Assembly: GCA_949299455.1 (NCBI GenBank)
Contig: CASGAN010000001.1
Coordinates: 62,001 to 126,000, forward strand
Direction of reading: 5' to 3'
DNA: 64,000 nucleotides
DNA from: an uncultured Oscillospiraceae bacterium
GTDB taxonomy: Bacteria; Bacillota; Clostridia; Oscillospirales; Ruminococcaceae
The notes under the pieces are model-generated. The model worked only from the letters and a program-made list of their open reading frames with translations. It was not told the DNA's origin and did not search any database. The translations under genes and the position numbers were made by a program. Positions 1 through 10,473 of the stretch are shown in pieces; the stretch's first letter is position 1; each line of letters begins with the position of its first letter.

Positions 1-122
1 TTGATGATTTTTTTGTAGAGCGGGTGTTTCACGTTGTCTGCGATGGAGACCACGCAGGTTTTATCCATTTTATCGCTTACGACGATACCGACTCTTGTTT
101 TTCTGAGGTTTCTTTCGCTCAT
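1..122 (-). CDS. rpsQ: 30S ribosomal protein S17 (partial, cut by window start)
   Basis: Only the first 40 codons lie in the window. The reverse-strand translation begins [18 protein letters not shown] and continues through a DKTCVV segment, the typical start of bacterial S17, a primary 16S rRNA-binding protein of the small subunit. It follows rpmC after a 22-bp gap, the standard rpmC-rpsQ order of the S10 operon. The 3' end is outside the window. Confidence 0.95.
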   Translation of the reverse strand, partial: MSERNLRKTRVGIVVSDKMDKTCVVSIADNVKHPLYKKII

Positions 123-144
123 AGCTTATATGATCCTCCTTCCG

Positions 145-345
145 TTACTGCTCGCTCTTTAATTCGTTCGCACGAATAACGGTTTTCACACGAGCAATAT
201 CCCGTTTCACTGCTGCGATGCGCATCGGGTTATCGAGCTGATTCACAGCGAGCTGAAAGCGGAGGTTGAAAAGCTCAGATTTGAGCGATGCCAGCTTCTC
301 GTTCAGTTCTGCCGGCGAAAGTTCACGGATTTCATTCGCTTTCAT
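145..345 (-). CDS. rpmC: 50S ribosomal protein L29
   Basis: A 66-residue protein beginning [18 protein letters not shown], with the helical hairpin and the FNLRFQLA segment typical of L29, which sits near the peptide exit tunnel. Its ATG overlaps the rplP stop codon by one base (TAATG), so translation is probably coupled. An AGGTGG ribosome-binding site lies inside the end of rplP. Length is normal for the family. Confidence 0.97.
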   Translation of the reverse strand: MKANEIRELSPAELNEKLASLKSELFNLRFQLAVNQLDNPMRIAAVKRDIARVKTVIRANELKSEQ

Positions 346-770
346 TATTGCTCACCACCTGTCATTTCCTTCGTTACAAACTTGCATTTGATCGGGAGCT
401 TGTGCATAGCAAGACGCATAGCCTCTCTTGCGAGCTCCTCGGATACGCCGCCGATTTCGAACATCACTCTGCCCGGTTTTACAACGGCTACCCAGTATTC
501 CGGAGAACCTTTACCTTTACCCATTCGAGTTTCAGCCGGTTTCTCAGTGATCGGTTTATCCGGGAAAATTTTGATCCAAACCTGACCGCCACGTTTGATG
601 TAACGGGTCATTGCGATACGAGCTGCCTCGATCTGGTTGGAAGTGATCCATGCCGGCTCAAGAGCCTGCAGTCCAAAATCACCGTGGGAAACAAAGTTGC
701 CGCGGGTTGCTTTACCTGTCATACGGCCTCTCTGCTGACGACGGAATTTTACGCGTTTTGGTAACAGCAT
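345..770 (-). CDS. rplP: 50S ribosomal protein L16
   Basis: A 141-residue protein starting [17 protein letters not shown], the usual L16 N-terminus. L16 binds 23S rRNA near the A-site and is needed for late assembly of the large subunit. The start overlaps the rpsC stop by one base (TAATG), as the downstream end does with rpmC, giving a tightly coupled rpsC-rplP-rpmC run. Length matches the family. Confidence 0.98.
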   Translation of the reverse strand: MLLPKRVKFRRQQRGRMTGKATRGNFVSHGDFGLQALEPAWITSNQIEAARIAMTRYIKRGGQVWIKIFPDKPITEKPAETRMGKGKGSPEYWVAVVKPGRVMFEIGGVSEELAREAMRLAMHKLPIKCKFVTKEMTGGEQ

Positions 771-1495
771 TATTTGTTTCCTCCTTCCTCACGGGGTCTT
801 CTCGGTCTGCGGTTGTCGCGTCTTCTTTCTCTCTCTTCCGGCAGTTTCGGAGCAGTTTTGAGCTGTCCTTTCAAAACTTCGCCTTTGTAGATGAAGACTT
901 TGACGCCCAGACGGCCATAGGTGGTGTCTGCTTCTGCAAAGCCATAGTCGATGTCAGCACGCAGGGTGTGCAGCGGAATGGTACCTTCGTGGTAAACCTC
1001 TGCACGTGCGATCTCTGCACCGCCCAAACGGCCTGCGCAACGGATTTTGATACCTTTTGCGCCCAAACGCATGGTGCGCTGAATTGCCTGTTTCATCGCT
1101 CTTCTGAACGAGATACGGCGCTCGAGCTGTGCGCAAACGCTCTCAGCAACGAGCTGTGCCGACAGATCCGGCTGTTTGACCTCAACAATATTGACGATGA
1201 CCGGTTTGTTGAGCATTGCTTCGAGTGTTGCACGAAGCTTCTCGATCTCTGCGCCGCCTTTGCCGATAACCAGACCCGGTTTTGCGCAGTGGATGTGAAT
1301 GCGGACTCTTGCTGCGTCACGCTCGATCTCGATGTTCGGAACGCCTGCTGCAAACAATGTCTTTTTCAGATATTCACGAATTTTGTAATCTTCAACCAGT
1401 GTATCGCCGAAAGTGCTCTTATTTGCAAACCAGCGGGAATCCCAGTCTTTGATAACGCCCACTCTAAGTCCATGTGGGTTTACTTTCTGTCCCAT
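770..1495 (-). CDS. rpsC: 30S ribosomal protein S3
   Basis: A 241-residue protein beginning [18 protein letters not shown]. It has the KH-type RNA-binding signature [14 protein letters not shown] around residues 75-90 and a basic C-terminal tail rich in Arg/Glu. S3 lies at the mRNA entry channel of the 30S subunit. A strong AAGGAGG precedes the ATG. It sits 17 bp after rplV in conventional S10-operon order. Confidence 0.98.
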   Translation of the reverse strand: MGQKVNPHGLRVGVIKDWDSRWFANKSTFGDTLVEDYKIREYLKKTLFAAGVPNIEIERDAARVRIHIHCAKPGLVIGKGGAEIEKLRATLEAMLNKPVIVNIVEVKQPDLSAQLVAESVCAQLERRISFRRAMKQAIQRTMRLGAKGIKIRCAGRLGGAEIARAEVYHEGTIPLHTLRADIDYGFAEADTTYGRLGVKVFIYKGEVLKGQLKTAPKLPEERERRRDNRRPRRPREEGGNK

Positions 1496-1512
1496 AGTTT
1501 ACCTCCTTCAGC

Positions 1513-1848
1513 TTATTCCTTTTCCTTTAAGACGAGGGTGATGTGCGATGTTCTTTTCAGAACGCGGAACGCACGGCCCTGCGCTCTCGGTCTGATCCGT
1601 TTGAGGATCGGGCCCGGGCATACGAAACATTCAGACACAAACAAATCCTCTTTGTTCATGTTGTGATTGTTCTCTGCGTTGGCGATAGCCGATTTTAAAA
1701 GCTTTTCAAGACACTCGCTTGCAGCCTTCGGTGTGTGTTTCAGGATCGCCATAGCTTTATCGACCGGCTGGTTGCGGATCAGATCAAGCACGATCTGAAC
1801 CTTGCGGGGAGCTATGCGAACATATCTAAGATAAGCTCTTGCTTCCAT
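1513..1848 (-). CDS. rplV: 50S ribosomal protein L22
   Basis: A 111-residue protein starting [18 protein letters not shown], the conserved L22 opening; the C-terminal part carries the basic [13 protein letters not shown] beta-hairpin region (here [13 protein letters not shown]) that lines the exit tunnel and interacts with macrolides. GGAGG precedes the ATG. Position between rpsS and rpsC is canonical. Confidence 0.98.
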   Translation of the reverse strand: MEARAYLRYVRIAPRKVQIVLDLIRNQPVDKAMAILKHTPKAASECLEKLLKSAIANAENNHNMNKEDLFVSECFVCPGPILKRIRPRAQGRAFRVLKRTSHITLVLKEKE

Positions 1849-1871
1849 GTGTTATAATCCTCCTTCCGGTC

Positions 1872-2153
1872 TTACTTTCCGTTATTCGATGTTTTCGAAC
1901 CGGCGTGTCCTTTAAAGGTTCTGGTCGGTGCAAACTCGCCGAGTTTGTGGCCTACCATATCCTCCGTAACATAAACCGGAACATGTTTGCGGCCGTCATG
2001 AACCGCGAATGTATGACCAACGAAATCCGGGAAAATCGTGGAGGAACGGCTCCATGTTTTGAGTACGCGTTTTTCGCCGGTTTTGTTCATCTCAACTACT
2101 CTTTTTAAAAGGACCGGCTGTACGTAAGGTCCTTTTTTAACGCTTCTGCCCAC
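1872..2153 (-). CDS. rpsS: 30S ribosomal protein S19
   Basis: A 93-residue protein reading [18 protein letters not shown] after the initiator, with the [18 protein letters not shown] block near the C-terminus that defines S19. It contacts 16S rRNA in the head together with S13. The start codon is GTG, supported by GAAAGGAGG at good spacing. Conventional place between rplB and rplV. Confidence 0.97.
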   Translation of the reverse strand: MGRSVKKGPYVQPVLLKRVVEMNKTGEKRVLKTWSRSSTIFPDFVGHTFAVHDGRKHVPVYVTEDMVGHKLGEFAPTRTFKGHAGSKTSNNGK

Positions 2154-2172
2154 AGTTTTTGCCTCCTTTCAA

Positions 2173-3006
2173 TTACTTGTCGTTTCTGCGTTTCACAATG
2201 AATTTATTGGAGGGGTGGTGTTTCTTGCGGGTCTTGTAGCCCAGTGTCGGTTTGCCCCACGGGGTAACCGGGCCCGGACGACCGATCGGGGATTTACCCT
2301 CACCACCACCGTGCGGGTGATCGCACGGGTTCATGACAGAACCGCGGACGGTCGGACGCCAGCCCATGTGACGTTTTCTACCAGCTTTACCGATCGAAAC
2401 GTTCTCGTGGTCAACGTTGCCAACCTGGCCGATGGATGCCATGCATCTTGCGGACACATTGCGGAGCTCGCCGGACGGAAGACGAACGAGTGCATAGCCG
2501 TTCTCTTTCGCCATCAGCTGAGCCATGTTGCCTGCCGAGCGAACCAGCTGAGCGCCTTTGCCCGGATACAGCTCGATGTTGTGGATGACGGTACCAACCG
2601 GAATTGCAGACAGCGGAAGTGCGTTGCCCGGTTTGATATCAGCATCTTCGCCAGCGCGAACTGTGTCGCCTACTTTCAGGCCGTTCGGAGCGAGGATGTA
2701 TGCTTTTGTGCCGTCCTCATATTTGATGAGCGCGATGTGAGCGGAACGGTTCGGATCGTACTCAAGGGTCATAACCTCAGCATTCATGCCGGTTTTGTTT
2801 CTCTTGAAGTCGATGACACGATATTTTGTTCTGTTTCCGCCGCCGCGATGACGAACGGTGATTCTGCCGTAGCTGTTGCGGCCGGAGTTTTTCTTCAGCG
2901 GTTCAAGCAGAGATTTTTCCGGTGCAACCTTCGACAAACCGGTGTAATCGGTGACAGTCATCTGACGTCTTGCCGGGCTTGTCGGTTTATATGACTTAAT
3001 CGCCAT
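2173..3006 (-). CDS. rplB: 50S ribosomal protein L2
   Basis: A 277-residue protein beginning [18 protein letters not shown]. It contains the L2 signature [19 protein letters not shown] near residue 225, which includes the His associated with the peptidyl-transferase region. L2 is needed for subunit association. The GGAGAAG ribosome-binding site lies in an unusually long 78-bp gap after rplW (see hairpins at 3039-3074). Confidence 0.98.
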   Translation of the reverse strand: MAIKSYKPTSPARRQMTVTDYTGLSKVAPEKSLLEPLKKNSGRNSYGRITVRHRGGGNRTKYRVIDFKRNKTGMNAEVMTLEYDPNRSAHIALIKYEDGTKAYILAPNGLKVGDTVRAGEDADIKPGNALPLSAIPVGTVIHNIELYPGKGAQLVRSAGNMAQLMAKENGYALVRLPSGELRNVSARCMASIGQVGNVDHENVSIGKAGRKRHMGWRPTVRGSVMNPCDHPHGGGEGKSPIGRPGPVTPWGKPTLGYKTRKKHHPSNKFIVKRRNDK

Positions 3007-3038
3007 GGTTGATTCACTTCTCCTTTATACGGTTTAGC

Positions 3039-3074
3039 GAGCGCCTTTGCGCTCATACATCACCTCGGGTGATG
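3039..3074 (-). other. Two adjacent hairpins in the rplW-rplB spacer
   Basis: The 78-bp gap between rplW and rplB holds two perfect inverted repeats: GAGCGC-4 nt-GCGCTC at 3039-3054 and CATCACC-3 nt-GGTGATG at 3058-3074. All other gaps from rplC to rpsQ are 23 bp or less. No T-run follows, so these look like RNA processing, stability or pausing structures rather than a terminator. Function is inferred only. Confidence 0.55.
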
Positions 3075-3084
3075 CAAGGGGTTC

Positions 3085-3375
3085 TTACATCATGCCCTCG
3101 AAGAATTCGATTGCTTTCGAATCTTCTTTCAGAGTGACGATCGCTTTTTTCCAGTCAGCAGTGTAGCCTTCGCTTCTGCCCTGGCGTCTTAAATGACCTT
3201 TGACACGCATGGTGTTGACTTTTTTGACTTTCACGCCGAAAACAGTCTCAACAGCGTTTGCGATCTCGATTTTGTTTGCATTGATTGAAACCTTAAAGGT
3301 GTAGGTTTTGTTTGCAATGCCCTGCATCGATTTCTCGGTGATAATTGGCTTAATGATAATGTCGTGCGCTACCAT
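3085..3375 (-). CDS. rplW: 50S ribosomal protein L23
   Basis: A 96-residue protein with the L23 opening [14 protein letters not shown] and the [18 protein letters not shown] segment. L23 sits at the tunnel exit and docks trigger factor and SRP. Its ATG overlaps the rplD stop by one base (TAATG), implying coupled translation. Length is normal. Confidence 0.97.
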   Translation of the reverse strand: MVAHDIIIKPIITEKSMQGIANKTYTFKVSINANKIEIANAVETVFGVKVKKVNTMRVKGHLRRQGRSEGYTADWKKAIVTLKEDSKAIEFFEGMM

Positions 3376-3998
3376 TATGCGTACACCTCCTCGATTTTCT
3401 TCACTGCATCCACAACAACGACGAATTTGTCATAGTTGAGGACGTCGTAGGTGTTCAGGGTGTTGACCAGAGTGGTTTTCACGCCTGCGATGTTGTTTGC
3501 GCTTTTGATGACTTTCTCATCAACTTCCGGCAGAACGATGAGTGCTTTGCCGGTCACATTGAGAGCTGCAAGCATCTCAACGATTGTTTTTGTTTTGAAG
3601 CTGTCCATGGTGATGCTGTCAACAACAACGAGGTTGTTCTCAGCCACTTTGGAGGACAGTGCGGATTTCAGTGCTAACCGTTTGACTTTTTTGTTCAAGG
3701 AGTAGCTGTAATCGCGCGGTTTCGGACCCAGTGCAACGCCGCCGTGTGTCCACTGCGGAGCGCGGATGGAACCCTGTCTTGCGTGGCCGGTGCCTTTCTG
3801 TCTCCACGGTTTTCTGCCGCCGCCGGAAACTTCTGTACGAGTCAGTGTGGACTGTGTGCCCTGACGCTGATTTGCAAGATAGTTGACAACTGCTGCGTGC
3901 ATCACTGCGGTGTTCGGCTCGATGCCAAAGATTGCATCGGAAAGTTCGATGGTGCTTACCTCTTTGCCAGCCATGTTCAATACTTGAATGTTAGCCAT
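3375..3998 (-). CDS. rplD: 50S ribosomal protein L4
   Basis: A 207-residue protein with the conserved internal loop [19 protein letters not shown] (about residues 60-80) that reaches into the exit tunnel. L4 is an early 23S rRNA-binding assembly protein; in Enterobacteria it also autoregulates the S10 operon, but that mechanism is not established for Firmicutes. AAGGAGG precedes the ATG; 17 bp separate it from rplC. Confidence 0.98.
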   Translation of the reverse strand: MANIQVLNMAGKEVSTIELSDAIFGIEPNTAVMHAAVVNYLANQRQGTQSTLTRTEVSGGGRKPWRQKGTGHARQGSIRAPQWTHGGVALGPKPRDYSYSLNKKVKRLALKSALSSKVAENNLVVVDSITMDSFKTKTIVEMLAALNVTGKALIVLPEVDEKVIKSANNIAGVKTTLVNTLNTYDVLNYDKFVVVVDAVKKIEEVYA

Positions 3999-4015
3999 TT
4001 ACGCTTCCTCCTTCC

Positions 4016-4651
4016 TTATGCTTTTTTGACGCTGTTGAATACAACGACCGTGCCGCCTTTCGGGCCCGGAACAGCGCCTTTGATTGCGAGCAGATTGTTT
4101 TCTGCGTCAACCTTTGCAACAACCAGATTCTGAACGGTTACGGTCTCAGCGCCCATGTGACCCGGCATTTTCTTACCTTTGAAGATACGCGACGGGGTCG
4201 AGCAAGCGCCCATGGAACCTGCATGTCTGTGGACAGGGCCGGTACCGTGTGTCTCTTTTAAGCGAGCGCCGTTCCAGCGTTTGATTGTGCCCTGGAAGCC
4301 TTTACCTTTGCTTGTGCCGGTTACGTCAACATATTCGCCGTCTGCGAAGATGTCTGCTTTGATGAGGTCGCCAACGTTTACGCTGTCAATGTCATCAAGA
4401 CGGAGCTCTTTGAGCACGCGTTTTGCAGCGACGCCAGCTTTTGCGAAGTGACCCTGCTGCGGTTTGTTAACGCGGGATGCTTTCTTATCGGAAAAACCGA
4501 TCTGAACTGCATTGTAACCGTCGTTTTCGACTGTTTTTTTCTGAACGACAACGCACGGACCTGCTTCAACAACAGTAACCGGAATGACTTTGCCGCTCTC
4601 ATCGAAGATCTGCGTCATGCCGATCTTTTTGCCGATGATACCTTTTTTCAT
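4016..4651 (-). CDS. rplC: 50S ribosomal protein L3
   Basis: A 211-residue protein starting [18 protein letters not shown] with the diagnostic [12 protein letters not shown] and the MGA...KKMPGHMG segments. L3 initiates large-subunit assembly and its central extension reaches the peptidyl-transferase centre. GGAGG lies upstream. The 70-bp gap to rpsJ is larger than most in this operon. Confidence 0.98.
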   Translation of the reverse strand: MKKGIIGKKIGMTQIFDESGKVIPVTVVEAGPCVVVQKKTVENDGYNAVQIGFSDKKASRVNKPQQGHFAKAGVAAKRVLKELRLDDIDSVNVGDLIKADIFADGEYVDVTGTSKGKGFQGTIKRWNGARLKETHGTGPVHRHAGSMGACSTPSRIFKGKKMPGHMGAETVTVQNLVVAKVDAENNLLAIKGAVPGPKGGTVVVFNSVKKA

Positions 4652-4721
4652 CTTTGTTTCCTCCTATGTGTAGGTTATTGGTTGACCTTCGGCCAACATG
4701 ACCTGTTCGCGTGAACCGAAA

Positions 4722-5033
4722 TTACAGTTTGATTTCGATATCTACGCCAGCAGGAAGTTCCAGACCCTGAAGTGCTTCAACGGTCTTCTGGGACGGTCTG
4801 AGCACGTCGATGAGTCTTTTGTGAGTTCTCATCTCAAACTGTTCGCGGCTGTCCTTGTATTTATGGACTGCGCGAAGGATTGTCACGACTTCTTTCTCGG
4901 TCGGGAGCGGGATCGGACCCGAAACTCTCGCACCGGTACGTTTTGCGGTCTCCACAATTTTGCCTGCCGCTGCGTCGATCAGAGCTGTGTCGTAACTTTT
5001 AAGTCTGATTCTGATTTTCTCCTTGACTGCCAC
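4722..5033 (-). CDS. rpsJ: 30S ribosomal protein S10
   Basis: First gene of the operon; the protein reads [15 protein letters not shown] and ends in the usual [16 protein letters not shown] to VDIEIKL. S10 belongs to the 30S head and doubles as NusE in antitermination complexes. I chose the GTG at 5033 rather than the ATG two codons upstream (5039): AGGAGG is only 2 nt from the ATG but 8 nt from the GTG, and the GTG start gives a protein aligning with the MAKQKIRIRL-type family N-terminus. The ATG remains possible. Confidence 0.93.
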   Translation of the reverse strand: MAVKEKIRIRLKSYDTALIDAAAGKIVETAKRTGARVSGPIPLPTEKEVVTILRAVHKYKDSREQFEMRTHKRLIDVLRPSQKTVEALQGLELPAGVDIEIKL

Positions 5034-5084
5034 TGTCATCGCCTCCTAATAGTATTCGTTGGGGGACATGACCTCAATCTAAAA

Positions 5085-5170
5085 ACAAACACGCACCCGG
5101 GTGTTTCGTACTTTTTACATAAAAACACCGAAAAAACTATACAGTTTTTCCGGGTAAAGGGTGCCAATCC
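5085..5170 (-). promoter_or_regulatory. Structured 5' leader of the S10 operon (candidate)
   Basis: Read on the minus strand, the leader shows a hairpin of the form GGAAAAACT-GTA-AGTTTTTTC followed by a U-rich stretch, and a CACCCGGGTG palindrome downstream. An upstream GCACCC could instead pair with the GGGTGC of that palindrome, so two exclusive folds are possible. This resembles a leader attenuator, but no known r-protein leader family is recognised. Confidence 0.35.
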
Positions 5171-5467
5171 ATAACCTAAAACGCAATCACATCCGTGCAC
5201 GCACAGGGATATTGCAGTTACGTTTTTGTTTTGAAATTAAGTGTCGCCCGGTTTAAAATCGGACATACTCCACGGAAAAACCCGCACACTGTGCGGCAAC
5301 CTCCCGCTTCATCGCATATCTGTTGCAGTCTTGCCTCAACTATATTACTATATCCGCAGGAAAAAAGCAAGCGTTCGGGCAAAGAATTTCAAAAATTTTT
5401 TCGCGTTTTTTTGTGCATTTTGCTATACGATTTTTTCATCTTATTTTGAGGCAAATTTCCGCAGGAT
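5171..5467. other. Intergenic region without a gene
   Basis: Divergent spacer between rpsJ and the YwaF-like gene. No convincing ORF is present. The S10 operon promoter should lie here on the minus strand; a weak candidate is TTGCTT-17 nt-TAATAT with its -10 near 5342, but I could not identify it with confidence. Confidence 0.4.
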
Positions 5468-5496
5468 TTGACTTTCTTTTTAAAACGCATTATAAT
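5468..5496 (+). promoter_or_regulatory. Sigma-A-type promoter for the YwaF-like gene
   Basis: TTGACT at 5468-5473, a 17-bp spacer and a perfect TATAAT at 5491-5496, about 60 bp before the ATG. Confidence 0.8.
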
Positions 5497-5558
5497 AAAA
5501 CACATTATCGTACTATTATAATGTAGAAAAAACACTCTACTCTTTCGGAGGTTTTCTT

Positions 5559-6335
5559 ATGACCTTTTTTTCAGAACAGGGCGGTACCCCGATGGAGCTG
5601 TTCGGTCCACTGCACTGGACGCTCACACTGATTGTCATTGCGGCCATTTTACTGCTATACATCTTTCGCCGGCCGCTGCGTGCAATGAAGCACAAAACGA
5701 AAAAAATCATCTGTGCATCCTGCGCCGCAATCTTATTTGCAAACATGACCATTTATTACGTGGGACTTATACTCGTCGGCGAATATTCGATCAAGCGCCA
5801 TCTGCCGCTCGAATTTTGTTTCATCACCGGCTATCTTTTAATGTACATTCTCATTTCAAACAACCGAAAGCTTTACCGTATTGTGTTTTATTACACGATC
5901 ATCGGGCCAGTACCCGCAATGATCTGGCCGAACGTCACCGGCGTGTTTGACCGTTATATTTTCTATCAATTCATCATCAGCCACCACTTCATGATTATTG
6001 TGAGTTTCTATCTGCTCATCGTCATGCGGTATCACGTCTATGCGCGCGACACGATTCCTGCGCTCATCTGCGGCAATATTGTGTTTACGCTCGTCTACAT
6101 CTTAAATATCAACTGGGGATCAAACTACATCATGTCGGCAGGACTGCCGGAGCACATGCTCACGATGTACCCGTTTTTACGGTACTTCAATCACCCGTTC
6201 TTCTGGCTGGAGGTTTGCGGCTTTGCATTCTTAGGCTTCGGCATTCTCATTTCGTGGCTTTTGCAGGGCCGGCCAAAGCACGCGGGTCGTGCTTCTGTTC
6301 CGGTTCACAAAGAGCAAAAAAACAATAGCAACTGA
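5559..6335 (+). CDS. YwaF/TMEM164-family integral membrane protein
   Basis: A 258-residue, strongly hydrophobic protein with about seven predicted membrane segments. The HLPLEFCFITGYLL segment (about residue 80) and the FHHF-like HHFMIIVSFYLLI stretch match the bacterial YwaF family (TIGR02206), related to the eukaryotic TMEM164. Biochemical role in bacteria is not established. CGGAGG precedes the ATG at good spacing, and it appears to be a single-gene unit between its own promoter and the bidirectional hairpin at 6367-6401. It ends in a charged cytoplasmic tail. Confidence 0.75.
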   Translation: MTFFSEQGGTPMELFGPLHWTLTLIVIAAILLLYIFRRPLRAMKHKTKKIICASCAAILFANMTIYYVGLILVGEYSIKRHLPLEFCFITGYLLMYILISNNRKLYRIVFYYTIIGPVPAMIWPNVTGVFDRYIFYQFIISHHFMIIVSFYLLIVMRYHVYARDTIPALICGNIVFTLVYILNINWGSNYIMSAGLPEHMLTMYPFLRYFNHPFFWLEVCGFAFLGFGILISWLLQGRPKHAGRASVPVHKEQKNNSN

Positions 6336-6366
6336 CACGCGCTGATGGGAAACTTTCAACAACTAT

Positions 6367-6401
6367 AAAAAGGCCATGTGGAAAATCCACATGACCTTTT
6401 T
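6367..6401 (-). terminator. Terminator between YwaF-like gene and GH51
   Basis: 16-bp stem AAAAAGGCCATGTGGA / TCCACATGACCTTTTT with one wobble pair and a 3-nt loop. T-runs on both sides make it usable in either direction for these convergent genes. Confidence 0.85.
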
Positions 6402-6411
6402 TCATTTACTT

Positions 6412-7914
<1,503 letters not shown>

Positions 7915-7933
7915 TCATTCCTCCTGTTCAATC

Positions 7934-8815
7934 TCACGTCATCAAAACCGGTTCGATCCGGTCTCCGTCAAACAATAAATCATCGATGCACAGCATCCGG
8001 TTTCCGGCTTCCTTGTCGCCGATATTGCGACGGTGGTAAACGATTTTCCAGTCATCCGTGCCGGGCACTTGCAAAAATCCGTGGTGACCGGGTCCTTCTG
8101 CCACGCCTTCCTGCGCAGAGAGAATCGTGTGCGGTGTACCGGTAACGGCAAACGGCGTTTCGCACACAGCGGTGCGCACCCGATAGGAGCCGTCGCCCCA
8201 GTTGCCCTCCGACCACATGAAGTGATAGACGCCGTTTCGTTTGAGCATGCACGGGCCTTCCACATAGCCGTCCGGTGTAATCTCTTTAAAAATCGAGCCG
8301 TCCGCCATCGGAACAAATCCGTTCATTTCCTCGTTCATGATTGCCACGTTGCAGTGTTTCCATCCGCCGTAGTACAGATACACGGTACCATCGTCATCTT
8401 TAAACAGATGTGCGTCGATCGGCTGTGCACCATTGATAAACCGGTCGATCAAATGGCCGTCCATCCATTTTGTAAACGGACCTGCCGGCGAATCGGATGC
8501 GGCGATGATGAGTCCACCCTCTTCCGCATCGCTCTGAATGTCGTTGACTGCAAAGATCAAAAAGTATTTGCCGTTTTTCTCGATGATTGTCGGCGCCCAA
8601 ACAGCACGCCACACCCACGGAAAATCCTCCATCTGAATGATACCCTCATGTTTTTCCCAATGTTCGCCGTCAACCGATGAAAACGCGTCGAGATTCATCT
8701 GCGCTTTGTAGTCGGTAAACGATCTGGTCACATAAATATAGTATTTTCCCTCATAACACCGCGCTTCCGGGTCGGCATACCAGCCCGGGACGATTGGATT
8801 CTTTGGTTTCTTCAT
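7934..8815 (-). CDS. GH43-type glycosidase (arabinanase/xylosidase-like)
   Basis: A 293-residue single-domain protein without a signal peptide. The five-bladed propeller motifs of GH43 are visible: GWYADPEARC near residue 12 (catalytic base Asp), WAPTIIEKNGKYFLIFA near 94, IDAHLFKDDDGTVYLYYGG near 137 (pKa-modulating Asp) and EGPCMLKRNGVYHFMW near 190 (acid Glu). Known members cleave arabinan, arabinosyl or xylosyl bonds; the exact substrate cannot be told from sequence. First gene of a likely GH43-GH51 operon, divergent from the AraC gene. GGGAG precedes the ATG. Confidence 0.88.
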   Translation of the reverse strand: MKKPKNPIVPGWYADPEARCYEGKYYIYVTRSFTDYKAQMNLDAFSSVDGEHWEKHEGIIQMEDFPWVWRAVWAPTIIEKNGKYFLIFAVNDIQSDAEEGGLIIAASDSPAGPFTKWMDGHLIDRFINGAQPIDAHLFKDDDGTVYLYYGGWKHCNVAIMNEEMNGFVPMADGSIFKEITPDGYVEGPCMLKRNGVYHFMWSEGNWGDGSYRVRTAVCETPFAVTGTPHTILSAQEGVAEGPGHHGFLQVPGTDDWKIVYHRRNIGDKEAGNRMLCIDDLLFDGDRIEPVLMT

Positions 8816-8898
8816 GCTCTTTCTCCCTTTCGGATGATGTTCTGTGTTTATCTTATCTGATATGCACGCATTTTCAAAGTGTATTTTCTCCGAACTTC

Positions 8899-8927
8899 TT
8901 GACTTTTTCTCCGGTTTTCGTTATCCT
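8899..8927 (+). promoter_or_regulatory. Promoter of the AraC-family gene
   Basis: TTGACT, 17-bp spacer, TATCCT, located 25 bp before the TTG start codon. A weaker opposing candidate for GH43 (TTGAAA-16-TAAGAT, around 8854-8881 on the minus strand) lies next to it, so the AraC protein could control both from this spacer. Confidence 0.7.
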
Positions 8928-8951
8928 CAGATTTAAAAAGGAGGCGGCACA

Positions 8952-9719
8952 TTGTATACGATTCACTATTGCGAAGCCGGACGGCAAAATCCCGACGGCG
9001 ACCGGATTTTCCGTCCGAACGGCAGCGGCGACTGGCTGTTTCTGCTCTTTTTATCGCCGATGACCGTCGTGCTCCCCACGGGTACGCAGACCGCGCAGTC
9101 CGGCGCATGTATTCTGTATCCGCCCGATGCCTGCCAGGATTATTTTGCGCCGGGTGTGTTTTTAAACAGCTATGTTCATTTCAGCGCGCCGGAGCCGTCG
9201 ATCTACACACTGCCCACCTGCACGCTGTTTTATCCGTCCGACCCGCAGCACATCGATCATGTGCTCGCTCAGATTCAGGCAGAATGTCTGACGAAAGACA
9301 TGTGGTTTGACGAAATGTCCGATACACTGCTGCGCGGCTTATTCCTCTCACTCTCCCGCGAGCAAACAACCGCCAAAGCGCCTGTCTCCCCGCTGTTTGA
9401 ACCGTTTCGGCAGGTGCGTCTTGCCATTCTCTCCCGCTGCGAGGAGCCGTGGGACGCTGGGCAGATGTGCGCGCTTGTCAATCTTTCAAAAAGCCAGTTT
9501 TACGCGTACTACCGCGCCTTCTTCGGCGTATCTCCCAAAGAGGACTTGATTTCGGCACGCTTAAATCGTGCGTGCAACCTGCTCACTAACCAGCTTTTAT
9601 CCGTAAGCGAAGCTGCCGCGCAGTGCGGATTTATGAATCTCTGTCACTTCACCCGTCTGTTCAAACGCCGTTTCGGCTGTTCGCCCGGCGCTTATCAAAA
9701 AATGCACCGCCATCCATAA
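8952..9719 (+). CDS. AraC-family transcriptional regulator
   Basis: A 255-residue protein. The N-terminal part (about 1-150) is a cupin-like sensor-type region; the C-terminal about 100 residues form the double helix-turn-helix of the family, with the second-helix signature VSEAAAQCGFMNLCHFTRLFKR. Start is TTG at 8952, chosen because AAAAGGAGG is 8 nt upstream and the next ATG would remove part of the sensor domain. It lies divergent to GH43-GH51 and convergent with the esterase/rhamnosidase operon, so it probably activates sugar-responsive expression here. The inducing sugar (arabinose-type) is inferred from context. Confidence 0.9.
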   Translation: MYTIHYCEAGRQNPDGDRIFRPNGSGDWLFLLFLSPMTVVLPTGTQTAQSGACILYPPDACQDYFAPGVFLNSYVHFSAPEPSIYTLPTCTLFYPSDPQHIDHVLAQIQAECLTKDMWFDEMSDTLLRGLFLSLSREQTTAKAPVSPLFEPFRQVRLAILSRCEEPWDAGQMCALVNLSKSQFYAYYRAFFGVSPKEDLISARLNRACNLLTNQLLSVSEAAAQCGFMNLCHFTRLFKRRFGCSPGAYQKMHRHP

Positions 9720-9756
9720 AAAGCCCGTCTGCTCAAGCGAACAGACGGGTGTTTTT
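9718..9756. terminator. Bidirectional terminator between AraC and SGNH genes
   Basis: Stem CCCGTCTG / CAGACGGG around 9724-9749 flanked by A-run and T-run. Sits between convergent genes. Confidence 0.8.
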
Positions 9757-9765
9757 ATCCCTTTC

Positions 9766-10431
9766 TTATTTCTGCACCTCGTGCGCATAGTCGAAGTCAC
9801 ACTGTGCCAAAAAGGCGCGCGCCATCAAGGTTGCACCCACCTGATTCGGGTGGACGCGGTCCCACGCAATATACGAGGAATGGCGGATTTTGCAGTAATC
9901 CTCATAGAGCGCTTGGAAATCGACGAACCGGAAGCCGTATTTTTCGGCGAGCTTTTTGCAAATTGCCACATACTCGTCCATGCGTGCACGCATGGCATCC
10001 TCGCGGTTCGGCTCCATATAATACGGCGACAGGATGAACACACCTTTCACCGTTTTCGGGATCATCGCGATCATCTTTTCGAGATTCTGCTCGTATTCCT
10101 CGGGAAATACGGCATAATCCGGCATCGCAGGTGTGTCGAACTGGCGCCACACATCGTTGATGCCAATGCAGATCGACACCCAGTCGGGATTCAACTGCAC
10201 GACGTCACGGTCAAACCGCGCCAGCAAATCACGGCTTGTATTGCCGCCGATGCCTGCGTTTGTCACACGGACATGCACCTCTGGATAGACTGCCGACAGC
10301 ATATTTTCGATGATGCGGACATAGCTTCTGCCGACATTGTCAAAGAGTCCCTCACCGACCGGCTGTGCGCTTTCCATATCGGTTACAGAATCTCCCGCAA
10401 ATACGATCCGGTCATAATCATTAAAGATCAT
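9766..10431 (-). CDS. SGNH/GDSL-family esterase
   Basis: A 221-residue cytoplasmic-type hydrolase. Block I FAGDSVTD with the nucleophile Ser, block II GIGGNTSRDLL (Gly), block III GINDVW (Asn) and block V DRVHPNQVG (Asp/His) are all present. Such enzymes usually remove acetyl groups from carbohydrates; neighbours suggest rhamnogalacturonan oligomers, which is inference. Start set at 10431 because AAAGGAGGAAGC precedes that ATG; ten extra upstream codons are possible but lack a ribosome-binding site. It follows the GH78-like gene by 42 bp in one operon. Confidence 0.87.
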   Translation of the reverse strand: MIFNDYDRIVFAGDSVTDMESAQPVGEGLFDNVGRSYVRIIENMLSAVYPEVHVRVTNAGIGGNTSRDLLARFDRDVVQLNPDWVSICIGINDVWRQFDTPAMPDYAVFPEEYEQNLEKMIAMIPKTVKGVFILSPYYMEPNREDAMRARMDEYVAICKKLAEKYGFRFVDFQALYEDYCKIRHSSYIAWDRVHPNQVGATLMARAFLAQCDFDYAHEVQK

Positions 10432-10473
10432 TGTGCTTCCTCCTTTATTGTAAAACGGCATTCCCGCCGATTT

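Noticed and set aside
650..1666. 338-codon plus-strand ORF across rpsC
   Set aside because: Shadow of ribosomal genes on the other strand; Cys/Phe-rich composition and no start signals.
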